DNA of 64,000 bases from Bacillus horti (GTDB taxonomy: Bacteria > Bacillota > Bacilli > Caldalkalibacillales > JCM-10596), in assembly GCF_030813115.1 (NCBI RefSeq), contig NZ_JAUSTY010000014.1:59971-123970 (forward strand), written 5' to 3'. Below are positions 16,629-25,544 of the stretch, piece after piece; position 1 is the first letter of the stretch, and each line of letters begins with the position of its first letter. The notes under the pieces are model-generated. The model saw only the letters and a program-made list of their open reading frames with translations. It did not search any database and was not told the origin of the DNA. A program made the translations under genes and the position numbers.

Positions 16629-17567
16629 ATGAAAAGTGAGGAATTGCATGTGGTCATTGGAACAGGTCCTCTAGGAATGGCTGTCATGGAACAATTAGAT
16701 GCGCAAGGTAAACATGTACGTATGGTTAACCGAAGCGGAACGGCTGATGCTCCCAATCATATAAAGGTTGTCAAAGGTGATGCAACAGACGAAGGAAGCT
16801 TTTCTCAAGCCTGTCATGGAGCAACGATAATCTATAACTGTACAAAAGCACCATACACTGAATGGCCAGAGAAGTTCCCGCCTATTATGGATGGAATAAT
16901 TAAAGCTGCTACACAAGAGGGAGCCAAAGTTGTATACGCAGATAATCTTTACATGTATGGTTATTCCAAGGATAGCCTAGCAGAAGAAATGCCAAACGCA
17001 ACAACAGGTCGGAAAGGAATAACACGGGCAAAAATGGCGGACCAACTCCTAGATGCCCATCATAAAGGGTTAATTAGGGCTACTATTGGTCGTGCTCCAG
17101 ATTTTTATGGTCCGCGTGTACTAGATTCTGCTTTAGGTGAAAGGGTTTTTGGAGCTGCTTTGAGTGATAAACCGGCGGAGGTTCTAGGAGATATAGACAC
17201 TCCCCACGCCTATATTTACATTCGAGATTTTGCTAAAGGCCTAGTGAGGCTAGGAGAGCATAAGGAGGCGCTAGGTCAAATATGGCATATTCCTTTTTCA
17301 GATGTGTTAACAACAAGGCAAATGATAAATAACATTTATCGACTAGTAGAACATGAGCCAAAATTCCGGATTGCCCCAAAATTATTCGTATCCGTATTGT
17401 CATTGTTTAATGCAAATATGAGAGAAATTAAAGAAATGTTATACCTATTTGAAGAACCTTTTCTTGTGGATACTAGTAAATATGAAAAAGTGTTTGGTAG
17501 AGATGTGACCCCACACGAGGTTGCTATTAAAGAGACAATGGAATGGTTCAAGCATCACCAACGCTGA
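16629..17567 (+). CDS. NAD-dependent epimerase/reductase-like protein (extended SDR)
   Basis: About 312 residues. The N-terminal nucleotide-binding loop reads VVIGTGPLGMAV (G-x-G-x-x-G), followed by VVKGDATDEGSF, as in atypical NmrA/epimerase-like extended SDR proteins. YADNLYMYGYSKDS occupies the active-site region, but I do not see a clear YxxxK. The frame opens at TTG 16608; ATG 16629 has AAGGAG 10 bases upstream and is preferred. Probably induced through the neighbouring TetR regulator. Substrate unknown. Confidence 0.8.
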   Translation: MKSEELHVVIGTGPLGMAVMEQLDAQGKHVRMVNRSGTADAPNHIKVVKGDATDEGSFSQACHGATIIYNCTKAPYTEWPEKFPPIMDGIIKAATQEGAKVVYADNLYMYGYSKDSLAEEMPNATTGRKGITRAKMADQLLDAHHKGLIRATIGRAPDFYGPRVLDSALGERVFGAALSDKPAEVLGDIDTPHAYIYIRDFAKGLVRLGEHKEALGQIWHIPFSDVLTTRQMINNIYRLVEHEPKFRIAPKLFVSVLSLFNANMREIKEMLYLFEEPFLVDTSKYEKVFGRDVTPHEVAIKETMEWFKHHQR

Positions 17568-17626
17568 TACTTTTGAATATTAATGACCTAGTTATATGAA
17601 ATATAATTTAATACCATTGTATGTAA

Positions 17627-17649
17627 TAGATTCTATATAAGAGAATCTA
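17627..17649. promoter_or_regulatory. Inverted repeat upstream of the SLH-deacetylase gene
   Basis: TAGATTCT (17627-17634) and AGAATCTA (17642-17649), perfect 8-bp arms, just upstream of an extended -10 (TGC-TATACT, 17668-17676). Position fits an operator; no regulator is identified. Confidence 0.4.
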
Positions 17650-17723
17650 CTATGAATAGCCCTCTTATGCTATACTAATCTGGTAATATTTATATATTTT
17701 AATAGTTGAAGGGAGCTTGTGTA

Positions 17724-19511
17724 GTGCGAAAGTATCTAGTTTGTGCCTTTACCCTTATATTGTTCTTCTCTATTCCTTTTTCTGGACAGGCAGAGGCGAA
17801 AACAACATTTCATGATGTGAAAAGTACGTTTTGGGCCGCCGATGAAATTAATGCGATGGCACAATTAGGAGTGGTGAGCGGTTATGAGGATCACTCATTC
17901 AAGCCGAATAATCCTGTAACTCGCGAGGAATTTGCTTCTTTACTTTCAAAAGCATTTAACTTAACTCAAACGGGTTCTGCTCCAAAGTTTACCGATGTGC
18001 CAGTTGAACGCTGGTCATATACAGCTATTGAATCAGTAAAAGATTATTTTCCTGGCTATTCCCTTGAGTCAGGTGCTACAAATTTTGATCCAGTAGGGAT
18101 GGCGACAAGAGAAGATGTGGCAGCTGCGCTTGTTCGTGCACTTGGTCACTCAGAGGAATTGCAGACTGAAGTTTTATTAAAGGGATTTCGTGATGCTGCG
18201 GATATTTCACCGAACGTGAGAGCTGAAGTGGCGATGGCCGTTAATAAAGGGCTTTTAAACGGATATGAGAATGGCACGTTTCGCCCTAAGTCAACGCTGA
18301 CTCGAGCGGAAGCTGCCGCTATCTTGTACCGAGCTGTGCATGGAGCACTCGCAAATGATTCTTCAAATTCTGTGTCTAATGGCTCAACTTATGCTACCAT
18401 TACAGATTTTTCGTTAGCTGTTGGTTGGTATGGAGCGGTTTCACAAACGACCGATCCGAATCGCGTACTAGAAGGTGAGTCATCGGTTTCTCTTACTACT
18501 ACCACTGAAAACACCACAACAGGGGCTAGGCTTCAAGATCTCTCTCTTGATCTAAGTCAAGCTAGTAACCTCATGCTTCGCCTATATGTAGAGGATATTG
18601 AGAAACTATCAAAGTTCGAAGTTAGACTGTCGTCTGATCCGAGAATGAGCTCCTATCTTGGGTATGCCCATACAAGATGGCAGCTGGTCGAAGGCTGGAA
18701 TGAAATTGTTATTCCTATGGAGAAATTTTCACTTGTAGGAAGCAGTGAATCGTTTAAAAATGTTATGACTACACTTCAGGTTTCGGTTACACAAAGAGGG
18801 GAGCTTCCCGTAACCGTTTTGTTTGATGCCCTTTATCGTGATTATGAAGGGAATGGAAAGGTCATTATTCAGTTTGATGATGGATGGGAGTCCGTATATA
18901 CGAAGGCTTATCCGTTGATGAAGGAAAAAGGAATTGTCGGAAATATGGGTATCATTAGTAATTTAGTCGGTAATAGCAATTATGCGAGTGTTGATCAATT
19001 GAAGGAGATGTATGCGGGTGGATGGGACATATTTAATCACACGGCTAGTCATCCTCGTCTAACCACGCTGACTGATCAACAGATAGAAGCTGAAATCAGT
19101 TCAGCAAAAGCCTTTCTAATTGGTAATCAAATGACAAGAGCAGCAGATTTTCTGGCTTATCCATATGGTGATTTTAACGAAAGAGTGATGAGTATTGCCA
19201 GCAAATACAGCCAATTTGCCCGGACTGTCATGCCTGATTTCGAGGTTGGCACGCCAATTAATCCGTATCGCTTAAAAACGATTGATTTAGTCAACGATAT
19301 TGAGCCAGCCGTTTATCAAGAGGCCATTCGTACAGCTGCAGAACACGGAACCACTGTTATCTTCCTCCTTCATCGCATTGAGGATACAGGTACCAGTTCT
19401 ATTATCTACCGAACTAAAGACTTTCAAGCATTCCTAGACTATCTGTATTCATACAGGCAGGAGGTTGATGTTCTTTCAATCAGTGAATGGTACAAAACTT
19501 TCTTGGATTAA
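17724..19511 (+). CDS. SLH-anchored polysaccharide deacetylase
   Basis: About 595 residues. Signal peptide (to GQAEA), three SLH domains (about 20-205; e.g. GVVSGYEDHSFKPNNPVTRE and GLLNGYENGTFRPKSTLTRA) that bind pyruvylated wall polymer, a beta-sandwich linker (about 225-370), and a C-terminal NodB deacetylase domain with motif 1 FDDGWES, motif 2 HTASHPRL and motif 3 YPYGDFNE. The metal and base residues are present, so it is probably active on wall or capsule polysaccharide. GTG 17724 has AAGGGAG 8 bases upstream; an in-frame TTG at 17706 is less likely. Confidence 0.9.
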   Translation: MRKYLVCAFTLILFFSIPFSGQAEAKTTFHDVKSTFWAADEINAMAQLGVVSGYEDHSFKPNNPVTREEFASLLSKAFNLTQTGSAPKFTDVPVERWSYTAIESVKDYFPGYSLESGATNFDPVGMATREDVAAALVRALGHSEELQTEVLLKGFRDAADISPNVRAEVAMAVNKGLLNGYENGTFRPKSTLTRAEAAAILYRAVHGALANDSSNSVSNGSTYATITDFSLAVGWYGAVSQTTDPNRVLEGESSVSLTTTTENTTTGARLQDLSLDLSQASNLMLRLYVEDIEKLSKFEVRLSSDPRMSSYLGYAHTRWQLVEGWNEIVIPMEKFSLVGSSESFKNVMTTLQVSVTQRGELPVTVLFDALYRDYEGNGKVIIQFDDGWESVYTKAYPLMKEKGIVGNMGIISNLVGNSNYASVDQLKEMYAGGWDIFNHTASHPRLTTLTDQQIEAEISSAKAFLIGNQMTRAADFLAYPYGDFNERVMSIASKYSQFARTVMPDFEVGTPINPYRLKTIDLVNDIEPAVYQEAIRTAAEHGTTVIFLLHRIEDTGTSSIIYRTKDFQAFLDYLYSYRQEVDVLSISEWYKTFLD

Positions 19512-19531
19512 ACTTAAAAAGTATGAGATGA

Positions 19532-19568
19532 TCACTTTTGCCTAAGTATAGGAAAAGTGAGGTATAAT
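19532..19568 (+). promoter_or_regulatory. Inverted repeat and -10 box upstream of fic
   Basis: TCACTTTT-G-CCTA (19532-19544) pairs with TAGG-AAAAGTGA (19549-19560) apart from one bulged G, immediately before TATAAT (19563-19568). It lacks a T-run, so it looks like an operator or leader structure more than a terminator. Confidence 0.4.
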
Positions 19569-19599
19569 AATGAGATAGCATTTGTAAGGAGGGAAGCTT

Positions 19600-20394
19600 G
19601 TGGATAAGTATAAGCAGGCCGTTACATTATGGCAATCATATGGTATCAATTCTATTGCCAGTTTGGACAAATACCTAGACAGCTTCCGTATCCTATTTGC
19701 CTATCATTCAGGCAGAATTGAGAACGAGGAAATTACCTACCACGATACAAGAGAGATTTTTGAAAATGGACAAGTATCTAACTATACGGGAAACCCACGT
19801 GCTCTATTTGAACAACATAATCAGAAACTTTGTTACGAGTTGCTAAAGGAAAGTATTATTCATCAAGTCCCGTTAAGCATAGAGCTCATTAAAGAAATCC
19901 ATAAAGTTCTCACTAATGGCACCTACGATGAGAGAAGATACATCACGAATAAGGAGAGACCCGGAGAATTTAAGAAGCATGATTATGTAACTGGACTACA
20001 TGAGGTCGGCTCTCCTGTTGAGCATGTAGAAGCTGATTTGGCTGAGTTGATTACTGAAGTAAATCATTACAAGGGCAAGGATCCTTTGAAAGTAGCGGCT
20101 TATCTTCACGCAAAGTTTGAGTATATCCATCCCTTTGCAGATGGTAACGGTCGTGTTGGTAGAACTGTTATGAACTACTATCTCATGATTAAGAACCATC
20201 CACCACTTATCATTTATGACGAAGATAAACGATTGTACTACGAATGCTTACAGAAGTATGATGAAGCAGAGGATTTAAAGCCTCTTTATGAATTTCTCAA
20301 ATATGAAACAGAAAAAACTTGGGAAAAAGCAATGAAGCTAGCTGACAGCGCCAATCATGAACGAAAGGGCTTGTCCGATTTTTTGGAGCAATAA
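19600..20394 (+). CDS. Fic-family protein with N-terminal inhibitory motif
   Basis: 264 residues. The inhibitory motif SGRIEN (37-42, [S/T]xxxE[G/N]) sits in the N-terminal part, making it a class II, self-inhibited Fic protein. The Fic motif HPFADGNGRVGR starts at His177 and is complete. Predicted AMP transferase; target unknown. GTG 19600 has AAGGAGGG 6 bases upstream. Monocistronic, with its own promoter and terminator. Unrelated in domain layout to the Fic at 12485. Confidence 0.9.
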   Translation: MDKYKQAVTLWQSYGINSIASLDKYLDSFRILFAYHSGRIENEEITYHDTREIFENGQVSNYTGNPRALFEQHNQKLCYELLKESIIHQVPLSIELIKEIHKVLTNGTYDERRYITNKERPGEFKKHDYVTGLHEVGSPVEHVEADLAELITEVNHYKGKDPLKVAAYLHAKFEYIHPFADGNGRVGRTVMNYYLMIKNHPPLIIYDEDKRLYYECLQKYDEAEDLKPLYEFLKYETEKTWEKAMKLADSANHERKGLSDFLEQ

Positions 20395-20453
20395 CCTCTC
20401 TTTATAGAATACATCTATGGAAAAATAAAGACAAAATATCCAGCTTAATAGGA

Positions 20454-20505
20454 AATCCCTAGTCTCCTTCCACTTTATGTGTAGTGTTGAGACTAGGGAT
20501 TTTTT
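20454..20505 (+). terminator. Terminator of fic
   Basis: A 13-bp perfect stem (20454-20466 with 20489-20501) followed by T's. Confidence 0.85.
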
Positions 20506-20576
20506 ACAGATTCACTTCCAGCAAGGTTGAAGATAATATCTCGATAAAAGAAAATGTAGCTTATTCTACTTCCTAC

Positions 20577-22295
20577 TTAAAGCTTTTTTATCTGCTCTGT
20601 TAGCTCTCTAAATTTAAGGTCAAGCTCCTTATATTCAGGACTGCCAGGGGACATAAAGCTAAGCTTTCCTAATACCTCTTGCCTTTGGGTTTCAAGCTGT
20701 AATCTTCTCTCTCCCTTATCTGCAATGTTCGCATCAATATTATTCTTATTATGGTCATTGTTAAGGGCTTTGCTTTTGCCCCTATTCTTTTCCTTGTTAT
20801 ACTTCATAAATCCAATCTTCGAAGCTTCCTGATTCAATTGTTTACGAATTATTTGATTGAAGAGGAGCAGCTTTGTATCAGTGGTTTTTTCAACAAAATA
20901 ACGATCATGAGATACAACCAATAATGTCCCTTTATAATGAGCCAACGTTTCCTCCAACTGTTCCCTTGAAGGCAAATCAAGATGATTGGTAGGTTCATCA
21001 AGGATTAGCACATCTTTCTCCTCTAAAATAAACTTCATTAGCTTGCACTTTACACGCTCGCCCATACTCATGTATTTCATTTGCTCTGTCCATTGTGCTG
21101 AAGTAAACCCTAAATGCTTCATCGCATTCTGCACATGCCCTCTTTGCCTGAAGTTCTCTGTATAAAAAAACTCCTCAGGTGTCTGCTCAAGAGGCAAATC
21201 AAAGACATCCTGCTTTAGATAGCCAATATTAGCTGACGGTGAAACCCAAACCTCTCCAGTAGCTGATTCTCCTCCAAGGATAATTTTTAATAATGTTGTT
21301 TTACCACTACCATTTGGACCGACAAGGGCTACTTTTTCTCCATGCTGGATGGTAAAGTGAGCTTCTTTAAAGAGGAGGGTTGAACCAAAGGATTTAGTTA
21401 AATTTTTCACCTCTAAAAAACGTCTTCCCACTTTGTTGTTCGTTTGCATTGTAAATTGTACAGTGTATTCAGGCTCCAGAGCTTTGGCTTCTAAGCTCTC
21501 AAGCTCTTTTTCTAGCCGTTTTTGCTTAGACTTAACCTGAGAATCCAAACGTTTGGCTTTCTTCCGATGATACTCTTTAATTCCCTCTTGCTTTGTGGAT
21601 TGAGCATGGCCTTTTTTTGACCATGACTTCAGCTCGCTGATTTGACCTTCTACTTGACTAATCCGTTTTTGCTGCTGTTCATAGTCGTGTTGCTGTGCCT
21701 TCCTTTTTTGTTGGCGAAATTCCATGTAGTTTGAATAATTGCCTTTATAGGTAACCACCTTTTTATTTTCAATGGACCATATTTTGGTGACCACCTCATC
21801 AAGGAAGTATCGATCATGAGAAACAAGAATAACTGTTCCTTTATAGTTTTTTAATAGCTGGATGAGAAATTCTGTGCTTTGTTCGTCCAAGTGGTTCGTT
21901 GGCTCATCTAGTAACAATAGGTCAGATCCCTGAGCAATGCCGATCGCCAGCCGTGCTTTTAATTTTTCTCCACCACTTAAGCTAGAGAAATCATGAGTAG
22001 GAACGTTCCACTTTTCCAGTAGTGTTACTTCTTGGGACGTCATTTCCTCAAATGAATAGGACGTTGTTTCCTGCTCAACTGTCGTCATTTTTAGCTGTGG
22101 CTGGACTTTTTTGATTTTCCCTGAGGTAGGCGATAACTCCTCATTGAGTAGCTTCAGTAGTGTGGATTTCCCTGCCCCATTTTTACCGATAATCCCAATG
22201 ATATCTCCACGCTGAATCGTTGTCTGTATATTTTCAAGGATTGATATTCCTTCTATTTCATAGTGCATGTTTTCTATTCTTAATAGTTCCTGCAT
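20577..22295 (-). CDS. ABC-F family ribosome-protection ATPase
   Basis: 572 residues, two ABC domains in one chain and no membrane part. Domain 1 has Walker A GKNGAGKST, signature LSGGE and Walker B LLLLDEPTNHLDE; domain 2 has GPNGSGKTT, an altered signature SMGER, and ILDEPTNHLD. A long charged coiled linker (about 195-275) is the arm that reaches the ribosomal exit site, and there is a C-terminal coiled extension. Such proteins (Vga/Lsa/VmlR/Msr type) dislodge antibiotics from the ribosome or act as translation factors; which drugs cannot be told. ATG 22295 has AGGAGG upstream. A long leader with an attenuator precedes it. Confidence 0.9.
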   Translation of the reverse strand: MQELLRIENMHYEIEGISILENIQTTIQRGDIIGIIGKNGAGKSTLLKLLNEELSPTSGKIKKVQPQLKMTTVEQETTSYSFEEMTSQEVTLLEKWNVPTHDFSSLSGGEKLKARLAIGIAQGSDLLLLDEPTNHLDEQSTEFLIQLLKNYKGTVILVSHDRYFLDEVVTKIWSIENKKVVTYKGNYSNYMEFRQQKRKAQQHDYEQQQKRISQVEGQISELKSWSKKGHAQSTKQEGIKEYHRKKAKRLDSQVKSKQKRLEKELESLEAKALEPEYTVQFTMQTNNKVGRRFLEVKNLTKSFGSTLLFKEAHFTIQHGEKVALVGPNGSGKTTLLKIILGGESATGEVWVSPSANIGYLKQDVFDLPLEQTPEEFFYTENFRQRGHVQNAMKHLGFTSAQWTEQMKYMSMGERVKCKLMKFILEEKDVLILDEPTNHLDLPSREQLEETLAHYKGTLLVVSHDRYFVEKTTDTKLLLFNQIIRKQLNQEASKIGFMKYNKEKNRGKSKALNNDHNKNNIDANIADKGERRLQLETQRQEVLGKLSFMSPGSPEYKELDLKFRELTEQIKKL

Positions 22296-22390
22296 ATCCT
22301 TTTCCTCCTGACATAAAGGGAGGCTAGACGTGTGACTTCTAGAAGACTGCTACAAAACAGAGTGCTCTAAAAGCTCAATACGTACAGAAA

Positions 22391-22418
22391 AATCCTCCCA
22401 AATGAATTTGGAAGGATT
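22391..22418 (-). terminator. Attenuator terminator in the ABC-F leader
   Basis: On the minus strand, AATCCTTCCAAA pairs with TTTGGGAGGATT (one G-U pair) and is followed by a T-rich stretch, about 95 bases before the ABC-F start codon. A terminator inside a leader is typical of drug-inducible ABC-F genes. Confidence 0.75.
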
Positions 22419-22537
22419 AGTCGCATTTTACATGTGCCTAAAATAGCCATAGGAATGTACAGAAAAAAAGCTACTTCGTTCCCGGATTTTGTACAAACAA
22501 TGACTACTAGTAATCGAGCAATGAGGTGAAAATGGCA

Positions 22538-22546
22538 GACTAATCC
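22538..22546 (-). promoter_or_regulatory. Antiterminator arm in the ABC-F leader
   Basis: The minus-strand RNA reads GGATTAGTC here, complementary to GACTAATCC at 22422-22414, which overlaps the 5' arm of the attenuator. Pairing of the two would prevent the terminator. Confidence 0.5.
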
Positions 22547-22550
22547 TAAG

Positions 22551-22579
22551 TTTATAATCTGAAATATTTACTATTTCAA
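22551..22579 (-). promoter_or_regulatory. Promoter of the ABC-F gene
   Basis: Minus strand TTGAAA (22579-22574), 17-base spacer, TATAAA (22556-22551). The transcript would have a leader of about 250 bases. The plus-strand gap 22296-22873 holds this leader; no other gene is seen. Confidence 0.65.
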
Positions 22580-22873
22580 ACGTTAACATAGATTAGTTAT
22601 CCATCGTCCACCCATCACCCTCTCCGTTTTTGTTATTAAGATTGTAGCATCTTTGTATTTTGTAAGCAAGGAGTCACTAAATATTACTAGAAGCAGCGAT
22701 TTAGCATTCTCTAAGAAAATTCTATAAAACAGATGCAGAGTAGTTGATCCGATGAGCCACTTGGCTGATCTGTAGAAAAACATAACTAAGTAACTTTAGT
22801 TAGTATCTTTGTTAAATCAAATTTTATATACTTTTTCTTTATAAAAGAGTTATTAATTGTAATGAGGTGATTT

Positions 22874-25360
22874 ATGGATTCTTTGTTTAAAAGAAAATGG
22901 TGGGTTGTAGGATTTTTAGTGTGTATGCTTGTGCTTGCAGGAGCTGTATTTGGAGTTCTGCTTCAGGAGGGGCATGCTAGTGCTATTCCAGATGGTGATC
23001 CGTTGGTGATAGATGTACATGTTGATATGGCTCCAAGCGTTAAACCGAATGGGGCTAGGATAGATTGTTATCCTGAATGTCCAACCATTCAATGGGGTGA
23101 CTATACGTATTGGATTTATGGAGAGGTAAATAGCAATCAATATTTTTTTGTTACGGCCTATAATTCTGCTAATGAACTACTTGGTTATAAGATGTACCAT
23201 GGTGATAGATATATCATAAGTGCATCAGTTGATACGGAACAAAGAACCATTTCATTACATGGGCAACGTACTTTAGATGGTATTAATCCTATTACCTTCC
23301 CGTGGGATGAGCTTATTCCTGTGATATCGTTCGATTTAGAAGTAGATTCCAACCCAATTTTTGACGAGGAGGCAGCATTAGTAACGGCAAAATTTAATGG
23401 AACAGGAGATTCTTCCATTAATGCCGTAGATTTTTATGTGGGGAATGCAAAGCAGAATGCTACTCCCATTCCTTTATCAGGAGGAGATGCTTCTTTTTCA
23501 ATAACCGGACTTGGTAGGGACACTCATATAATAACAGCTCATCTATTAAGGAATAATAGTGAATTAGTGAGTGTCTCTAATCCGATCTTCCTAGAGGTTA
23601 GAGCAAGAACCGTAACGGTGAGCTTTGAATCTAATGGCGGTACGGCTGTACCCGATAGAGAAGTAGAGATAAATTCAAGAATTCAACCGGCACCTATTCC
23701 ACCGTCTAGAAATGGTTATACGTTTCGTGGGTGGTTTAAGGAAGAAGCGCTTCAAGATGAATGGATATTTTTCACAGACACGGTACAATCAACAAACATG
23801 ACCCTCTATGCTAAGTGGGAAGCAAATAATTATATGATTAGATTTAATGTAGATGGTCTGATAGATACGTGGATGTATGGTCAATATGGTACGCTTATAT
23901 CCGCACCAGCTTCACCGACGAAGGTAGGCTATACATTTGGTGGCTGGTACAGGGATCCGCAGTATACAAACCAATGGGATTTTGCAATAGATACTGTACC
24001 AGCAACGGACATTACACTTTATGCCAAATGGGTAGTGAATGAGTATACGATTCGCTTCAATGTGGATGACGAAGAATATGAAACGAGTACAGGTGGGTAT
24101 GGCACGCTAATATCTGAGCCAAATTCACCAGCAAAGACTGGCTATACGTTTAGAGGGTGGTACAAGGACGACCAGTTTGGAGATATTTGGGATTTTACAA
24201 GTGATACAGTTCCAGCCAGAGATATCATACTCTATGCAGGGTGGGAAGTAAACGAGTATACCATTACCTTTGAAGTAGATGGAAGTGAGTATACAACCAT
24301 TACCGCAGATTATGGTACTCTTATTTCTCCACCAGCCTCTCCAACGAAGCAGGGGTATCTATTTAGAGGTTGGTACAAGGACGATCAGCTTACAGAGGAA
24401 TGGGACATTGCCACAGACACTGTTCCAGCAATAGGCTTTACGCTGTACGGGAAATGGGAGGTTCGCCCTCCATCTGGTGGGAATGATGATCACTATGACA
24501 ATCCTCAAGTGCCTATTCAATCAAGTAATGCAGAACTAAGTAAATTAACCTTTTCTCTTGGAGTATTGAAGCCTATTTTTTCAAGTAATATCTTTAACTA
24601 CACCCTTGAAGTAGGCGATGATGTAGAGAGTATAATGATCAATCCATCACTTGCTCACCATAAAGCAAGTATGACTGTCAATGGAAAAGCTATTCCTAAG
24701 GAAGGCCTAGTTATAGATTTAAAGGCAGGAAAAAATACGATCAAAATTGTAATAAGATCTGAAAACAGTACTCAACAGACATACACCATCGAGGTTGTTA
24801 GAGAATCTAATCAAAAATGTGGCTCAGAGTCTCCTGCTTTTAGTGACTTAACTGATGGAACGGCTGCTATTATTCAGGATCTGGTTTGTGAGGGAATCCT
24901 TAAAGGCTACACAGATGGAACGTTTAAACCGAATCATCCAGTTACTCGGGCAGAGTTTACCGTTATGTTAGCCAATGCATTTCAATGGGAAAAAAGCACA
25001 AGAGAGCTTACGTTTACAGATTATCAATCTATTGGAGAATGGGCAAAGCTAGCTATTACGAGTGCTATGCAAAAAGGTATATTTTTTGGATATGAGGATG
25101 GAAGCTTTCGTCCTCATAATCAGGTAACTCGTGCTGAAATGGCTGTTATTATTATGAGAGCTCTTGATTTAACCTTAGAGGATAGTCGTGCAAGTTCATT
25201 TGAAGACGATGCTGATATACAAAATTGGGCTAAAGCAGCTGTAGAAGCCATTCGTAAGTATGAAATATGGAGTGAGGATAACGCTTATTTTAGACCAAAA
25301 GCACCATTAACACGAATGGAAGCAGCAATTGTTATTTCTAGGATACTAGAATTAGAATAA
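22874..25360 (+). CDS. SLH surface protein with InlB B-type repeats
   Basis: 828 residues: signal anchor/peptide (about 9-32), an N-terminal region, four InlB-B (Flg_new) repeats at about 245-505 recognisable by GYTFRGWYKDD and TLYAKWE, a cadherin-like beta-sandwich (about 545-635, ending NTIKIVIRSENSTQQTYTIEVV), and three C-terminal SLH domains (about 645-828; GILKGYTDGTFKPNHPVTRA). A wall-anchored, probably adhesive protein with no visible enzyme domain. The upstream gene is divergent. ATG 22874 has a weak GAGGTG site. Confidence 0.88.
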   Translation: MDSLFKRKWWVVGFLVCMLVLAGAVFGVLLQEGHASAIPDGDPLVIDVHVDMAPSVKPNGARIDCYPECPTIQWGDYTYWIYGEVNSNQYFFVTAYNSANELLGYKMYHGDRYIISASVDTEQRTISLHGQRTLDGINPITFPWDELIPVISFDLEVDSNPIFDEEAALVTAKFNGTGDSSINAVDFYVGNAKQNATPIPLSGGDASFSITGLGRDTHIITAHLLRNNSELVSVSNPIFLEVRARTVTVSFESNGGTAVPDREVEINSRIQPAPIPPSRNGYTFRGWFKEEALQDEWIFFTDTVQSTNMTLYAKWEANNYMIRFNVDGLIDTWMYGQYGTLISAPASPTKVGYTFGGWYRDPQYTNQWDFAIDTVPATDITLYAKWVVNEYTIRFNVDDEEYETSTGGYGTLISEPNSPAKTGYTFRGWYKDDQFGDIWDFTSDTVPARDIILYAGWEVNEYTITFEVDGSEYTTITADYGTLISPPASPTKQGYLFRGWYKDDQLTEEWDIATDTVPAIGFTLYGKWEVRPPSGGNDDHYDNPQVPIQSSNAELSKLTFSLGVLKPIFSSNIFNYTLEVGDDVESIMINPSLAHHKASMTVNGKAIPKEGLVIDLKAGKNTIKIVIRSENSTQQTYTIEVVRESNQKCGSESPAFSDLTDGTAAIIQDLVCEGILKGYTDGTFKPNHPVTRAEFTVMLANAFQWEKSTRELTFTDYQSIGEWAKLAITSAMQKGIFFGYEDGSFRPHNQVTRAEMAVIIMRALDLTLEDSRASSFEDDADIQNWAKAAVEAIRKYEIWSEDNAYFRPKAPLTRMEAAIVISRILELE

Positions 25361-25381
25361 GGTGAACTTATCTATTAAAAG

Positions 25382-25436
25382 GAACAGGCATAACATGCAA
25401 GTGTTACTTGTATGAATGTGCCTGTTTCTGGTTTTG
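25382..25436 (+). terminator. Probable terminator of the SLH gene
   Basis: A long imperfect hairpin with GGAACAGGCA (25381-25390) and TGCCTGTTTC (25419-25428) at its base, followed by a broken T-tract (TGGTTTT). Confidence 0.45.
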
Positions 25437-25504
25437 AAGGAAAAGCTGCTAAAAGCAATTTGCTGGACATAAAGGAAATAGCGCCATTTATGTGCCATGT
25501 CTTG

Positions 25505-25513
25505 TGCTATAAT
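25505..25513 (+). promoter_or_regulatory. Extended -10 promoter of the MalT-like gene
   Basis: TGC-TATAAT (TATAAT 25508-25513), about 32 bases before ATG 25545; no convincing -35. Confidence 0.5.
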
Positions 25514-25544
25514 GAAAAAAATATTGCTCTAGCCTAGTTTTTGA

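Noticed and set aside
22367..22450. 27-codon leader peptide in the ABC-F leader as a confirmed gene
   Set aside because: No clear ribosome binding site; mentioned only as a possibility in the attenuator finding.
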